From: Lactobacillus amylovorus DSM 20531 | Lineage (GTDB): Bacteria; Bacillota; Bacilli; Lactobacillales; Lactobacillaceae | Length of the DNA stretch: 64,000 nucleotides | Reading direction: 5' to 3' | NCBI RefSeq assembly: GCF_002706375.1 | Contig: NZ_CP017706.1 | Span: 744,001 to 808,000 of the forward strand | Shown here: piece after piece, positions 1 through 9,361 of the stretch | Position numbering within the stretch: position 1 is the first letter of the stretch | Layout: every line of letters begins with the position of its first letter | Notes under the pieces: model-generated | The model's database searches: none | What the model was told of the DNA's origin: nothing | What the model saw: only the letters and a program-made list of their open reading frames with translations | Program-made: the position numbers and the translations under genes

Positions 1-498
1 AATGTGTTCACCTGCTAAGAATTCTTGATAATGACTGGAAATTTGCGTCAGATTTAAAGCGACCACATGAATTTTGCCAATCTTCTTCAAATCTTGCTTG
101 AGATGCATGTAGTTTTCCAAATAAAGGACAGTCATAGCTTCAAAGAGCAAGACATGATGTTCATCGGCAACCTGCTTGAGTTCTTTGACTTGTTCACTAG
201 TCTCAACCAGTGGCTTTTCACAGATGACATTTTTGTTAGCCATTAATGCTTCCTTAGCAATTGGAAAGTGCAGTGAATTAGGTACACCAATATAAATCGT
301 ATCAATATCGCTATCTGCAAACATAGCCTGATTATCTGTGTAGACCTTATCTATCTTATATTTTTCAGCTAATTCTTCTGCTACCGCTTTTGATCTAGCT
401 AAAGTAGAAATAGCCACTAATTCTAAATCTTGTATTTTTGAACTAGCTGATAAAAAGTCGTGGACAATTTGACCGCTACCTACAATTCCTAATCTCAT
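1..498 (-). CDS. Gfo/Idh/MocA-family oxidoreductase (3' part outside the window)
   Basis: Only the first 166 codons lie in the window; the gene continues beyond base 1. The product opens with a Rossmann NAD(P)-binding motif (GIVGSG at residues 4-9) and has the NVICEKPL segment typical of Gfo/Idh/MocA dehydrogenases, whose EKP motif carries the lysine near the nicotinamide. These enzymes oxidise or reduce sugars, inositols or related polyols in the cytoplasm; the substrate cannot be read here. The ATG at 496-498 is preceded by GGAGAAAA, a good ribosome binding site. It starts 9 bases after the deoC stop, so the two genes are probably co-transcribed and may share a sugar catabolic role (inference). 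Confidence 0.85.
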   Translation of the reverse strand, partial: MRLGIVGSGQIVHDFLSASSKIQDLELVAISTLARSKAVAEELAEKYKIDKVYTDNQAMFADSDIDTIYIGVPNSLHFPIAKEALMANKNVICEKPLVETSEQVKELKQVADEHHVLLFEAMTVLYLENYMHLKQDLKKIGKIHVVALNLTQISSHYQEFLAGEHI

Positions 499-507
499 TA
501 TTTTCTC

Positions 508-1221
508 CTAACGTTCAATCTCAATACTATCAACGTGATCATCTTGCATCCGGCGCCTCAAAGCTTCATAAATCTTCACGCCAGCAGAACAGCCAATTCG
601 ATCAGCACCGGACCGTACCATAGCCAAAAAATCATCACTGTTGCGAATTCCGCCTGCCGCCTTAACCTTTACATCACCGCCAACAACTGATTTCATTAAC
701 TTAACATCTTCGACTTTTGCGCCAGATGTACCAAAACCAGTAGAAGTCTTAATAAAGTCCGGTTTTACTTCTTTAGCAATTTCAGCTAATTTCTTAATTT
801 CATCCTTAGTTAAGTAACAATTTTCAAAAATTACTTTGCATGGAATATGATGTTCATGACATACATCAACCATCTCTTGCATTTCACGCTTGATGTAGTC
901 ATACTTCTTGGCCTTCAGCTCAGTAATATTGATCACATAATCAATCTCATTGGCACCGTTCTTGATTGCATCCCTTGTATCAAAAACCTTGGATTCAATA
1001 GTCTGCTGTCCCAGTGGGAAAGCAATTGCGGCACCAGTATCAATGTCCGTTCCCTTCAATTGTTCTGAACAAAACTTAGATTGCACTTGGTTAATAGCAA
1101 CCATCTTGAAGTGATACTTTTTTGCCTCATCACAAAGTTTCTTCATGTCAGCTTCCGTTGCATCTGCGTGCAGATTCGTGTGATCAATTAAACGTGCAAA
1201 GTCATCTAAAGTGTATTTCAT
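508..1221 (-). CDS. deoC: Deoxyribose-phosphate aldolase
   Basis: DeoC cleaves 2-deoxy-D-ribose 5-phosphate into acetaldehyde and glyceraldehyde 3-phosphate in deoxynucleoside salvage (class I aldolase, TIM barrel). The 237-residue product is of usual or slightly long length. The Schiff-base lysine lies in FIKTSTGFG (K158), the second active-site lysine in [10 protein letters not shown] (K187) and the proton-relay aspartate in NEIDYVIN (D94), so the active site is complete. AGAGG stands 7 bases before the ATG. No other deo gene is adjacent; the downstream neighbour is an oxidoreductase. Confidence 0.95.
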   Translation of the reverse strand: MKYTLDDFARLIDHTNLHADATEADMKKLCDEAKKYHFKMVAINQVQSKFCSEQLKGTDIDTGAAIAFPLGQQTIESKVFDTRDAIKNGANEIDYVINITELKAKKYDYIKREMQEMVDVCHEHHIPCKVIFENCYLTKDEIKKLAEIAKEVKPDFIKTSTGFGTSGAKVEDVKLMKSVVGGDVKVKAAGGIRNSDDFLAMVRSGADRIGCSAGVKIYEALRRRMQDDHVDSIEIER

Positions 1222-1312
1222 ATTTATGCCTCTTTTATATGTTATATCATATTACTTACATAGCTGATCATAAGTGCATAATATATAAAAGTCAAGACTT
1301 ATGTAATAACAT

Positions 1313-1346
1313 AAAAAGCACCTAACTTTACGTTAGATGCTTTTTT
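1313..1346 (-). terminator. Rho-independent terminator after tsaD
   Basis: An AAAAGCA-C-CTAAC / GTTAG-A-TGCTTTT stem with a short loop has A and T tracts on its two sides, so it can work in both directions. It lies just downstream of tsaD on the minus strand. Confidence 0.8.
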
Positions 1347-1359
1347 ATTCATTACTTCT

Positions 1360-2409
1360 TTAGTTCAGCATATTTTTAGCATAAGGTAATTCCAAAGATG
1401 GATCAGCATTAAGTGTCAGGTCTGCAAATTGACCATCATTGTAAAGGTTATATGCGGCTGCACCAATCATTGCGGCATTATCACCACAAAGCTTGATGTC
1501 TGGCAAAATTACCTTTGGCTGATCTTCCTTAGGCAGCTTAGCAATTTCTGCGCTCATGCGATCACGTAAACCATGATTAGCGGCTACCCCACCACCCATA
1601 ATAAAGGTCTTAGGTTTGTATTGCTTAATTGCACGCATCGTCTTATGAGCAAGCACATCAATTACAGCAGCTTGGAAGCTAGCAGCCAAATCATACTTGT
1701 TCAATTTTTCATGAATTTGATCGGCATGGTGGCAAGTGTTGATAAAGGCTGACTTCAAACCTGAGAATGAGAAGTCAGAATCATCATCTTCCATCATTGC
1801 ACGTGGGAAGTTAAAGGTATCCTTACCTTCATGTGCCCATGCATCAATTGTCTTACCAGCTGGGTAATTTACGCCAAGAACACGACCGATCTTATCGTAA
1901 GCTTCACCAGCAGCGTCATCACGAGTATCACCGATAATCTCAAAGTGAACTGGATCTTTCAATAAAACAATTTCGGTATGTCCACCAGATACTTGCAAAG
2001 CAAGGGCTGGGTATTCGATCTCATCCTTTAATTGCGCTGCCATAATGTGACCCATAATGTGGTCAACGCCAATTAACGGAATACCAGTAGCCATAGAAGC
2101 GGCTTTGGCTGCGCTAACACCAATTAAAAGTGCACCAACTAAGCCTGGACCATAAGTTACGGCAATTGCATCGATATCTTTCCAAGTACAATTTGCTTCA
2201 CTTAAAGCTTCTTTAGTAATTTGGCTAATTACTTCAATATGGTGACGACTGGCAACTTCTGGCACTACCCCGCCAAAACGTTGGTGACTTTTGATTTGGG
2301 TTGCGACGATCAAACTCTCAATGTCACGTCCATTTTTGATCACGGCAGTGGAAGTTTCATCACATGAGCTTTCGTAAGCTAAAATGCGAACATCTTTCTT
2401 TTCACTCAA
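1360..2409 (-). CDS. tsaD: tRNA N6-adenosine threonylcarbamoyltransferase TsaD
   Basis: TsaD (Gcp/YgjD/Kae1 family, ASKHA fold) transfers the threonylcarbamoyl group from TC-AMP to A37 of ANN-decoding tRNAs, working with TsaB and TsaE. The 349-residue product has the metal-binding HIMGH motif, the SGGHTE nucleotide-binding segment and the [11 protein letters not shown] motif. It is the third gene of a leftward tsaB-rimI-tsaD operon; its start overlaps the end of rimI by 4 bases, implying translational coupling. A terminator follows 14 bases after the stop. Confidence 0.97.
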   Translation of the reverse strand: MSEKKDVRILAYESSCDETSTAVIKNGRDIESLIVATQIKSHQRFGGVVPEVASRHHIEVISQITKEALSEANCTWKDIDAIAVTYGPGLVGALLIGVSAAKAASMATGIPLIGVDHIMGHIMAAQLKDEIEYPALALQVSGGHTEIVLLKDPVHFEIIGDTRDDAAGEAYDKIGRVLGVNYPAGKTIDAWAHEGKDTFNFPRAMMEDDDSDFSFSGLKSAFINTCHHADQIHEKLNKYDLAASFQAAVIDVLAHKTMRAIKQYKPKTFIMGGGVAANHGLRDRMSAEIAKLPKEDQPKVILPDIKLCGDNAAMIGAAAYNLYNDGQFADLTLNADPSLELPYAKNMLN

Positions 2410-2978
2410 AACGTAAACTTCTTTCTTTTAATCTGATGTGGCTTCAACCATAACACCATATTCATGGCATCAGTATGCGTATCTTGATAATAATCTTTAC
2501 GAATAAAATTCCCTTTAAAACCTAATGATTGATACAATCTTTGAGCAATTTCATTATCGGTTTTAACCTCTAAAGTTACACTATCACTATCATTTTCACG
2601 AGCACGATCGATCATCATTTGCATTAAATAGCGACCAATGTGTTGGTGTTGATAAGCTGGTGCAACTGCAATATTAGTAATATGAGTTTCTTCAGGACTA
2701 AAGCGTGCCCCGATAAAGGCAACCAAAGTAGACGCTTGATAAACAACTAAATAAAGAGAATTACGTCTTTTTCTTAATTCAGTTTCAAAAGAGAATTTAT
2801 TCCAAGGTGTTCGACCCGAATATACTTGTTCTTCCAAAACCAATAAATCAGGAATATTATCATCTGTTGCTTGCATTATCTGCAAAATATTACCATTCAC
2901 GTTTGCCATAAATGGCGTAAAACTCATATCAATTCGATTAATTTGTGGATGGAAAAATTGATTAAACTTCTTCAACAT
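2406..2978 (-). CDS. rimI: RimI-type GNAT N-acetyltransferase
   Basis: This GNAT acetyltransferase of about 190 residues is of the type that acetylates the N-terminal alanine of ribosomal protein S18. The acetyl-CoA loop is seen as [10 protein letters not shown] after the beta-strand [11 protein letters not shown], and the C-terminal RLYQSLGFK is typical. I chose the ATG at 2976-2978 (MLKKFNQ...), giving a 17-base overlap with tsaB; the longer reading frame upstream lies inside tsaB. The N-terminal 40 residues or so extend before the usual GNAT core. Placement between tsaB and tsaD is common in Firmicutes. Confidence 0.9.
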   Translation of the reverse strand: MLKKFNQFFHPQINRIDMSFTPFMANVNGNILQIMQATDDNIPDLLVLEEQVYSGRTPWNKFSFETELRKRRNSLYLVVYQASTLVAFIGARFSPEETHITNIAVAPAYQHQHIGRYLMQMMIDRARENDSDSVTLEVKTDNEIAQRLYQSLGFKGNFIRKDYYQDTHTDAMNMVLWLKPHQIKRKKFTF

Positions 2979-3696
2979 AATGACTGTCAGGCTCGAATGG
3001 TTTGCCTGTCTTCTTATGCCAATCAACTTCCGCTTGAGTTCTGCGTAAGTAGCGTGGCAATAACTTGTCAGGATCAATTGGAGTAGCTGAAACAGCTAAC
3101 TTGCCAATTAAACCGGCATGAATTACATTTTGATTATCATCACCGTATTCATAAGGAATATTTAAAGCCTTGATCTTTTCATCTTGCTTTTCAAGACCTG
3201 ATCCTACGAATACGATCTTCTTTACTTCATTTTCAGCGGCATATTCTTGAATAGCCTTAATTAAAGCATCAATGTTGTAGTGACCATCTGGAATTACATT
3301 TTCTGGAATATCACCGCTCTTGTAACCACCAGCAAAGTAGTTATCGTTTCTCGCATCAAGACCAGCGATGACGAGTGCATCCCCAGCAACACCCTTAGCC
3401 AAAGCTTGCAAAGTTGAAATGCCAACTACTTCTTTATCTAAAATGCTGGCAAACATCTTAACAGTTGTAATCCCAATTCTTAATCCAGTATATGAACCAG
3501 GTCCAATTGCGACTGCAAAGCGATCAATATCTTTTAAAGTTAATTTGTTTTCTTTTAAAATTTCGTCAATTAATGGATCAAGATGTTCACTGTGATTGCG
3601 TTCATCTCGTTCATTTTTTTCAACAATTACTTGTTGATCTTCATTTAAAGCTACGCTCAAATGATTAGTAGCTGTAGAAACACTTAAGATTTTCAT
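2962..3696 (-). CDS. tsaB: tRNA threonylcarbamoyladenosine biosynthesis protein TsaB
   Basis: TsaB (YeaZ) is the inactive TsaD paralogue that dimerises with TsaD in the t6A37 complex. The 244-residue product starts with an actin-like phosphate loop (MKILSVSTATNHLSVAL) and has the family motif GPGSYTGLRIG. It is the first gene of the tsaB-rimI-tsaD operon and overlaps rimI by 17 bases. TsaE and TsaC are not in the window, as expected, since they usually lie elsewhere. Confidence 0.95.
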   Translation of the reverse strand: MKILSVSTATNHLSVALNEDQQVIVEKNERDERNHSEHLDPLIDEILKENKLTLKDIDRFAVAIGPGSYTGLRIGITTVKMFASILDKEVVGISTLQALAKGVAGDALVIAGLDARNDNYFAGGYKSGDIPENVIPDGHYNIDALIKAIQEYAAENEVKKIVFVGSGLEKQDEKIKALNIPYEYGDDNQNVIHAGLIGKLAVSATPIDPDKLLPRYLRRTQAEVDWHKKTGKPFEPDSHYVEEV

Positions 3697-3722
3697 TACT
3701 ATTATTCTCTTTCCGCTTTAAA

Positions 3723-4241
3723 TCACTTTTTTATTTTAACACGAGAAACAGCTTGCAATACAAAGTAGATTACTACCATTTGAATCCATGGTACGATCGT
3801 TTCTTTAGGTAAGCGCTGAATCAAAGCCGCTTTAAAATCTAGATTGTACATAATGTGCAGCCATAATGTATTCATGCCAATGTTTACGATAAGTGTAACC
3901 AAAATGGTTGAAGCGATTATCCGCCAAATTTTAACTGGCTTATCATACAAAAACAAAGCATAAATCAATGGGCCAGCCATAGCGGTTAGAGTAAAACCAA
4001 TAAAGAAGCCACCTTGATTACCAAAAATTGCTGAACTAACTAAGTCGCTAATTCCGCCTCCAATAGTTCCCCAAACTGGGCCAAAAAAGTAGCCTAGTAA
4101 TACACTCCCAATAAAACCTAGGCCTACCTTAACAGTAGTTGGTCCAAATGAAAATTGTCCAAGGATAATTTTCATTGCCACAACGATCCCTAAAAAGATC
4201 ATTTGTTGTAAATTAGTTCGTAAAATTTTCTTAACACTCAT
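3723..4241 (-). CDS. folT: ECF transporter S component, folate type
   Basis: This integral membrane protein of 172 residues has six predicted helices and resembles the folate-specific S component FolT, notably in GPTTVKVGLGFIGS and the late MNTLWLHIMYN...PWIQ stretch. S components bind one vitamin and use the shared EcfA1-A2-T energising module, encoded here at 61181-63655. I set the start at the ATG at 4239-4241 because AGGGGG lies 7-8 bases upstream; the longer frame starts inside the upstream terminator. The substrate call rests on recalled similarity. The leader is too short for a tetrahydrofolate riboswitch. Confidence 0.75.
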   Translation of the reverse strand: MSVKKILRTNLQQMIFLGIVVAMKIILGQFSFGPTTVKVGLGFIGSVLLGYFFGPVWGTIGGGISDLVSSAIFGNQGGFFIGFTLTAMAGPLIYALFLYDKPVKIWRIIASTILVTLIVNIGMNTLWLHIMYNLDFKAALIQRLPKETIVPWIQMVVIYFVLQAVSRVKIKK

Positions 4242-4256
4242 TTGCTGTCCCCCTCG

Positions 4257-4287
4257 ACAAAAAAAGCATGACCCAAGTGTCATGTTT
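4257..4287 (-). terminator. Terminator between the thioesterase gene and folT
   Basis: A perfect CATGAC / GTCATG stem with a 6-base loop is followed on the minus strand by a run of eight T. It separates the upstream thioesterase gene from folT, so folT may depend on readthrough or on a promoter not recognised here. Confidence 0.75.
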
Positions 4288-4294
4288 TTATTTA

Positions 4295-5029
4295 TTATAT
4301 CTTACACCATTTTAATTCACAAACTGCTTGCTCAGTTCCATCATCAGTCTTGATGGCATGATATGAGGTAATCTCATCATCCTGAACTAAAGTCATGCAA
4401 GAATGCACATTTTTTCCATAATGTACTTCTTTATCAAATTTAATATCAATGGCACTAATTTCATGATCTTTCAAAAAATCACGGTCCAGCATATCAATAA
4501 ACCAACTGAAGTAATGACTGTTAGTTACATGATGGTTAGTGTCTAAATCATCGTAACGCACACGGTATACTCGCTCATGATCATATTCTTCTTGTGGTCG
4601 CAGGCGAGGAAAACGGGGCATCTTTTTAAGTAGCGGCACCCCCCAATCTTCCATCATTTTTAAATCAGCAGGAACCATGTGACGCTTCTTCAAATCTAGC
4701 ATCACCCATTGGCTCTTTACATCAACTAACGAATTACCTGCTTCATCGTCTACGCCAAAATCACGATATTCAAAAAAGCGATTATAACCGCTAGCTATCG
4801 TACTCAATTTGACCTTGTCTTCGGGCTTAGGCAATTGGTTAATATCAAAGCGGTATTGCGTAACTACCCAGCCTAATCCGCGCTTTAATAAATCGTCTGT
4901 ACCGGCACCACCTTGATCTAATTGGTGTTCTGAAGTCTGCATTAAGAGATCTACTAAGGCCGGTATCTTCAAGCGACGATTTTCATCACAATCTTTAAAT
5001 TCGATTTGATAGTCTTCAGTATATTTCAT
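4295..5029 (-). CDS. Acyl-ACP thioesterase (FatA family)
   Basis: The 244-residue product has two tandem hotdog halves of the acyl-ACP thioesterase family. The first begins YQIEFKDCDENRRLKIPALVDLLMQ, broken here by the family pattern ending at TSEHQ; the second carries RYDDLDTNHHVTNSHY, where Asn/His are the usual catalytic residues. Such enzymes release free fatty acids from ACP in the cytoplasm and can adjust membrane lipid supply. The stop is followed by a terminator, and the start lies 6 bases from the rsmI stop, so it is the last gene of the leftward replication/repair cluster. Confidence 0.85.
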   Translation of the reverse strand: MKYTEDYQIEFKDCDENRRLKIPALVDLLMQTSEHQLDQGGAGTDDLLKRGLGWVVTQYRFDINQLPKPEDKVKLSTIASGYNRFFEYRDFGVDDEAGNSLVDVKSQWVMLDLKKRHMVPADLKMMEDWGVPLLKKMPRFPRLRPQEEYDHERVYRVRYDDLDTNHHVTNSHYFSWFIDMLDRDFLKDHEISAIDIKFDKEVHYGKNVHSCMTLVQDDEITSYHAIKTDDGTEQAVCELKWCKI

Positions 5030-5035
5030 TAGTAA

Positions 5036-5890
5036 TTACCTTTGATGATATTGGTCATACAATTCATTCTTAGAAACACTGTGCTCCTTGGCAACTTGCT
5101 TAATCGCATCTTTTTTGGATTCGCCTTTGTCTACCAAATCGTTTACTAAATCAATCAATTCTGGCCAAGATAATTGTTTAGGTGCTTCAGTATTGGGTGA
5201 AATCAAGATAACGAATTCGCCTCGTGGTGCATTTTCACTGAAATACTCAGTTACTTCTTTAACCGTGCCACGAATAAATTCTTCGTGAATTTTAGTTAAT
5301 TCTCGTGCCGCCACAATTTGTCGATCCGCTGGTAAAACAGTGCTTAAATTCTTTAAGGTTTTAGCTAAACGGTGAGGTGCTTCATAAAAGATTGAGGTAG
5401 CCTTAGCTTCTTCCATTTGTTTAAAGTATGGCTTTTGTTCGGATGATTTTCTTGGTAAAAAGCCGTAGTAAGTAAATGGCTGAGCATCAAAGCCTGAAGC
5501 AATCAAAGCTGTCGCAAAGGCAGATGGACCTGGAAGAGGTACTACTGGAATATCATTTTTGATACATTCTTGAACCAAAATATAGCCTGGATCAGAAATT
5601 ACCGGCATCCCCGCATCACTAATTTCCGCAATTACGGCCCCATCCTTCATCAACTTGATTAATTCAGGAGCACGTTCTTTAGAATTATATTTGTGAAATG
5701 AGATCATCTTATTGTGGACACCAATTTTTTCTAGCAAAATGCCACTCGTTCTCGTATCTTCTGCAGCAATATAATCGGCATCGGTTAATACCTTTTTTGC
5801 TCGAATAGTAATATCTTTCAAATTACCAATTGGTGTAGGTACTAAATAAAGTTTTCCTTCATCTTTGGCATAACTGCTTTGACGTTTCAT
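5036..5890 (-). CDS. rsmI: 16S rRNA (cytidine-1402 2'-O)-methyltransferase RsmI
   Basis: RsmI methylates the 2'-O of C1402 in the decoding centre of 16S rRNA using S-adenosylmethionine. The 284-residue product has the tetrapyrrole-methylase-like fold, with LVPTPIGNLKDIT at the N-terminus, AEDTRTSG, and GPSAFATALIASGF in the SAM-binding region. It abuts yabA (stop and start adjacent at 5890/5891), an order common in Firmicutes. Confidence 0.96.
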   Translation of the reverse strand: MKRQSSYAKDEGKLYLVPTPIGNLKDITIRAKKVLTDADYIAAEDTRTSGILLEKIGVHNKMISFHKYNSKERAPELIKLMKDGAVIAEISDAGMPVISDPGYILVQECIKNDIPVVPLPGPSAFATALIASGFDAQPFTYYGFLPRKSSEQKPYFKQMEEAKATSIFYEAPHRLAKTLKNLSTVLPADRQIVAARELTKIHEEFIRGTVKEVTEYFSENAPRGEFVILISPNTEAPKQLSWPELIDLVNDLVDKGESKKDAIKQVAKEHSVSKNELYDQYHQR

Positions 5891-6241
5891 TTATCTACCG
5901 TCCTTTTTAATACCCTTTTTTTCGCCAAAATTGTCTAAGATATCAAGACAAAACATACAGTCTGCACTAGGATCACGGTGAGAACCATAATACATATTGC
6001 AGATATGATAGCCTGAATCATAAATCTTCTTCAGTGATTCTAATCCACTTTGCGTTTTAGTTTCAGGTGTTGCTTGATTTGCGGTTAGTTTGTCTAACTT
6101 TTCGTGCAACAGTTGATTTTCAACTTTCAGCTCAGTATTTTCTTTCAAAGTGTCTAAAATATCATTTTCAAGACTAGCAATAGTCTTAGCCATATTTTCT
6201 GTAGTTTCTTTTACCTTTTTTAATTTTGAATATGGATCCAA
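5891..6241 (-). CDS. yabA: Replication initiation control protein YabA
   Basis: YabA binds DnaA and the sliding clamp DnaN and restrains over-initiation of replication. The 116-residue product has an N-terminal coiled coil of about 60 residues (heptads through MAKTIASLENDILDTLKENT) that mediates tetramerisation, and a C-terminal zinc cluster (HICNMYYG...CMFCLDIL). It lies between holB and rsmI, the conserved position in Bacillus and Lactobacillus. Confidence 0.95.
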   Translation of the reverse strand: MDPYSKLKKVKETTENMAKTIASLENDILDTLKENTELKVENQLLHEKLDKLTANQATPETKTQSGLESLKKIYDSGYHICNMYYGSHRDPSADCMFCLDILDNFGEKKGIKKDGR

Positions 6242-6251
6242 CTTAAAACAC

Positions 6252-7109
6252 CTACTTCCATTCTAGGGCAAGATAATCTAACGAATTACGTAAACTAACA
6301 TTGCTCAACCGCATTTTATCTACCTCAATTAAGTTTTTGAGCATCTGTGCAGCCATTCCCATCTTTCGCGGATCATTTAAATCATGTTCTGCCAGCAGCT
6401 TTAACCTAACTAAAATGTAACGTTGCTCTGATACCAGCTTAGCATTTTCGGATAATTTATGCGCGCTAACTAATGCCAAACTGTTATGTTCAAGCATTTC
6501 TTGATAAAAATATTTGATCTCCTGGTCTCTTTTTTCCAGATTGCCTAATTCATCAATTTCATCTTTAGAAAAACCATTCTCAAGCAGTACTGCAGTTTTG
6601 CCATCAGGCTTTTCACCGTTATCAAAATTGATGATCTGTGTTCTTGAGCGAATTGTCGGTAAAATCTGATCGCTATTATTAGTAATCAAAATCGTGACCA
6701 CCGGTGCAATCGGCTCTTCCAACAGATTAAGTAAACCATTAGCAGCGGATAAAGTTAATTTTTGAGCTTCATTAATAAAGAAGAAGCGTCTGCTGCTTTC
6801 GACCGGACTCTTAGCAAGTTCTTCTTTAAGTGGTCTTACCTGATCAATCCCCAAAGTTTGCTTACCTTCAGGTCCGACAAGTAAAACATCCGGATGGTTG
6901 CCTGATAATATTTGTCTGCAGTTTTGACAAGTACCATCAGGCTTGTTTTCACCAGTGCAGTTAAATAAACATGCTAGCCAATAAGCTGTGTTAAGTGCAC
7001 GACTTTCATCACTATCAACAAAAAGATAACTATGAGCTAACCTCTTCTGCTCATATGCGCGACGTAAGAATTGGGTTTGCTTCGTACCCACATTTGTAAT
7101 ATCAATCAT
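6252..7109 (-). CDS. holB: DNA polymerase III subunit delta'
   Basis: Delta' is the stator subunit of the clamp loader and works with DnaX and delta. The 285-residue product has an AAA+ fold with a zinc cluster (C-CTGENKPDGTCQNC) and the IRSRTQ sensor motif. Its Walker A loop is not canonical (VDSDESR replaces GxxxxGKS), as is usual in delta' because the subunit does not hydrolyse ATP. It overlaps the darA stop by one base and precedes yabA by 10 bases. Confidence 0.94.
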   Translation of the reverse strand: MIDITNVGTKQTQFLRRAYEQKRLAHSYLFVDSDESRALNTAYWLACLFNCTGENKPDGTCQNCRQILSGNHPDVLLVGPEGKQTLGIDQVRPLKEELAKSPVESSRRFFFINEAQKLTLSAANGLLNLLEEPIAPVVTILITNNSDQILPTIRSRTQIINFDNGEKPDGKTAVLLENGFSKDEIDELGNLEKRDQEIKYFYQEMLEHNSLALVSAHKLSENAKLVSEQRYILVRLKLLAEHDLNDPRKMGMAAQMLKNLIEVDKMRLSNVSLRNSLDYLALEWK

Positions 7110-7429
7110 TAGAATCGTTTAAACTCATCAACTGGGACAACAAAACAAGTTGCACCACCAACTGTAATCCTCAATGGTTGGGTAATTTCATATCCAGTAG
7201 AAAGCATGTGTGGTGTTGCAATCTCTTCTCTTGCCCGAGACTCTTGCTTAATTATCTTCAAAACATCGTCTACTTTTTCATCTTCACAACCAATTAAAAA
7301 GGTCGTATTTCCTTGACTTAGAAAACCACCTGAAGTTGCTAATTTAGTAGCGCGAAAATCATTTTGAACAAATGCTCTTTGTAAATTATTTGAATCTTCT
7401 CTTTGAACAATAGCGATTACTAATTTCAT
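7109..7429 (-). CDS. darA: Cyclic-di-AMP receptor DarA/PstA (YaaQ)
   Basis: This PII-like protein of 106 residues binds c-di-AMP as a trimer; its downstream target is not settled in the family. The sequence begins MKLVIAIVQREDSNNL and contains TKLATSGGFLSQGNTTFLIG, the ligand-binding region of DarA, and the late GGATCFV strand. It sits between tmk and holB, the usual order in Bacillus and Lactobacillus. Confidence 0.93.
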   Translation of the reverse strand: MKLVIAIVQREDSNNLQRAFVQNDFRATKLATSGGFLSQGNTTFLIGCEDEKVDDVLKIIKQESRAREEIATPHMLSTGYEITQPLRITVGGATCFVVPVDEFKRF

Positions 7430-7440
7430 TTAATCAGTCC

Positions 7441-8079
7441 TTAAAATATCTCTGGCATTCGCTGTTTTAGTGTGGCAATTACTTGATCTACAACTTGGTC
7501 AATCGGTTGAGTTCCATCGATCGTCACAAAGCGTTCAGGATACATAGCCCTTACCTTCAAAAAGCCTTGGTAGACTTTTTTGTGGAAAGATAAATTTTCT
7601 TGCTCTAAGCGATCCTCTTGGCCTGGACGGAGTTTTTGAATTCGGCTAAGACCAATTTCAGGAGCGACATCGATAAAGAAAGTCAAATCTGGATCCAACT
7701 TATTTGTAGCAAAATCATTGATCTGCTTTACTTCTTTAATACCTAAATCACGGCCTTCGCCTTGATAAGCTAAAGAACTATCCACAAAGCGATCTGAAAA
7801 AACAATCTTGCCTGCTTCAAGTGCTGGCTTGATAATTTCTTCTACGTGTTGACTTCTCGCTGCAGCATATAAAAGTGCTTCAGTTTTGGCATCCATTTTA
7901 TCATTGGCCGGATCCAAAATAATATCACGAATCTTTTCTGCGATCTTTGATCCACCAGGTTCACGCGTCACAAGATATTGTGGTTTAAGCTGAGAACCTA
8001 TTTTAGCCAATACTTCCTTTAAAACTGTACTTTTTCCTGCGCCATCTGGGCCTTCGAAACTAACAAAATAACCTGTCAT
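7441..8079 (-). CDS. tmk: Thymidylate kinase
   Basis: Tmk phosphorylates dTMP to dTDP for DNA synthesis. The P-loop is GPDGAGKST near the N-terminus, with the DRF/DR(S/Y) motif ([14 protein letters not shown]) and a lid region rich in Arg ([10 protein letters not shown]). I chose the ATG at 8077-8079 because GGAGG lies 5 bases before it; the in-frame ATG 12 bases upstream overlaps that ribosome binding site. The protein is 212 residues, usual for the family. Confidence 0.96.
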   Translation of the reverse strand: MTGYFVSFEGPDGAGKSTVLKEVLAKIGSQLKPQYLVTREPGGSKIAEKIRDIILDPANDKMDAKTEALLYAAARSQHVEEIIKPALEAGKIVFSDRFVDSSLAYQGEGRDLGIKEVKQINDFATNKLDPDLTFFIDVAPEIGLSRIQKLRPGQEDRLEQENLSFHKKVYQGFLKVRAMYPERFVTIDGTQPIDQVVDQVIATLKQRMPEIF

Positions 8080-8152
8080 AAAATCCTCCATAGGTCTATT
8101 TTACAGAAGTTTCACAGAGATTAACAGTACTTGTAGTTTTTTTATTAGGCAA

Positions 8153-8178
8153 AATAAAAAAGCCCCAAAATTGGAACT
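8153..8178 (-). terminator. Terminator between yaaL and tmk
   Basis: An AGTTCCAA / TTGGGGCT stem (with G-U pairs) is followed on the minus strand by six T. It suggests that dnaX-ybaB-recR-yaaL is transcribed partly separately from tmk-darA-holB. Confidence 0.6.
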
Positions 8179-8182
8179 AATT

Positions 8183-8419
8183 TTATTGAGTAATCGCGTT
8201 AGTGATACCACTAAATCTTGTGCTTCGATGACGAGCTTCATTATACAAAAAAGTATACTTGGCTCTTAAAATTTTGCCTTGGATATAATTATCATCAGAT
8301 AAATCCAAAGTAGTTTGATCTAAATCTTGCTCTAAAGCAATTTGATTTTGTAATTTCTCAATCTCGGCTACTAATTTTTGATCGCCGAGTTCTTTGATTT
8401 TATCTTTTTTTCTAGCCAT
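8183..8419 (-). CDS. yaaL: YaaL family (DUF2508) small protein
   Basis: This 78-residue acidic/basic helical protein resembles B. subtilis YaaL, of unknown function, which is conserved next to recR. It has a lysine-rich N-terminus ([12 protein letters not shown]) and no membrane segment. Its ATG overlaps the recR stop by one base, so translation is coupled. The identification rests on context and size as well as the sequence. Confidence 0.85.
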   Translation of the reverse strand: MARKKDKIKELGDQKLVAEIEKLQNQIALEQDLDQTTLDLSDDNYIQGKILRAKYTFLYNEARHRSTRFSGITNAITQ

Positions 8420-9018
8420 TATAGAGTCGTTCTTCCTTGTACTGCCCGTTTCAAAGTAATTGAATTGGCATATTCAATATCGCTACCTACAGATAAACCT
8501 GCAGCTAAGCGAGTAACTTTAATACCAGCTGGTTTGATCAATTTGCTGATGTACATTGCGGTTGATTCACCCTCAGGAGTCGAATTAAGAGCTAAAATCA
8601 CTTCTTTAACTTCGTCATGCTTTTGCAAACGAGTAATTAAAGATTTAATGTTGATTTCTTCTGGACCAATTCCATCCATTGGTGATAATACGCCGTGAAG
8701 CACATGATACAAACCGCTGTATTCACCCATCTCTTCAAAAGACATTACATCTTTAGGCTGTTCAACCACCATAATCGTTGTTTGATCACGATTATGGTTA
8801 GAACAAATATCACAGATATCTTTTTCGGTAATATTGCCACAAATTGGACATTGATGGATATCTTTTTTCACTTGAATTAATGCTTTAGCAAAATCTTCCA
8901 CATCTTCTTGCGGCATATCCATTGTGTAAAAAGCCAATCTAGTGGCGGTCTTTTCACCAATGCCTGGAAGTTTCATATAAGCATCAATTAAATGAGCTAT
9001 TGGTAATGGATATTGCAA
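8419..9018 (-). CDS. recR: Recombination mediator RecR
   Basis: RecR forms a ring clamp that works with RecF and RecO to load RecA at gaps. The 199-residue product has an N-terminal helix-hairpin-helix ([16 protein letters not shown]), a C4 zinc finger ([16 protein letters not shown]) and a Toprim domain ([30 protein letters not shown]). The start is a TTG directly after the ybaB stop, with only a weak AAGG upstream, so it probably depends on coupling to ybaB. Confidence 0.96.
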   Translation of the reverse strand: MQYPLPIAHLIDAYMKLPGIGEKTATRLAFYTMDMPQEDVEDFAKALIQVKKDIHQCPICGNITEKDICDICSNHNRDQTTIMVVEQPKDVMSFEEMGEYSGLYHVLHGVLSPMDGIGPEEINIKSLITRLQKHDEVKEVILALNSTPEGESTAMYISKLIKPAGIKVTRLAAGLSVGSDIEYANSITLKRAVQGRTTL

Positions 9019-9348
9019 TTACATCAAGCCTTTCGTGTATTTGCCTAAACTTGCTTGGGTTGCTTCATCGATTTGAGCTAAGCCTTTGTTAACCGCATCG
9101 ATTACTAAATCTTGCAACATATCAGGATCGTCTGGATCGATTGCTTCTTTATCGATCTTGAGGTCTTTAAGCTTACGGTCACCAGTAAATGTAGCAACTA
9201 CCATATCATCTGCTGACTTACCGGTAAATTCTTGGGCAGTAATGTTTTCTTGTTCTTCTGCCATTTGAGCTTGCAACTTCTTAGCTTGCTTCATCATTTG
9301 TTGCATGTTCATGCCGCCCATACCGCCGAAATTAGGTCTTCTACTCAT
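9019..9348 (-). CDS. ybaB: YbaB/EbfC nucleoid-associated protein
   Basis: This small dimeric DNA-binding protein belongs to the YbaB/EbfC family. The 109-residue product starts with a Gly/Met-rich segment ([22 protein letters not shown]) whose later part is the family alpha helix, followed by the [17 protein letters not shown] strand pair. It lies between dnaX and recR, the almost universal bacterial order, and is probably translated from the same mRNA. Confidence 0.95.
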   Translation of the reverse strand: MSRRPNFGGMGGMNMQQMMKQAKKLQAQMAEEQENITAQEFTGKSADDMVVATFTGDRKLKDLKIDKEAIDPDDPDMLQDLVIDAVNKGLAQIDEATQASLGKYTKGLM

Positions 9349-9361
9349 TGTTTTTATCTCC

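Noticed and set aside
4241..4294. Tetrahydrofolate riboswitch before folT
   Set aside because: The space between the upstream stop and folT is only about 50 bases and holds just a terminator and the ribosome binding site.
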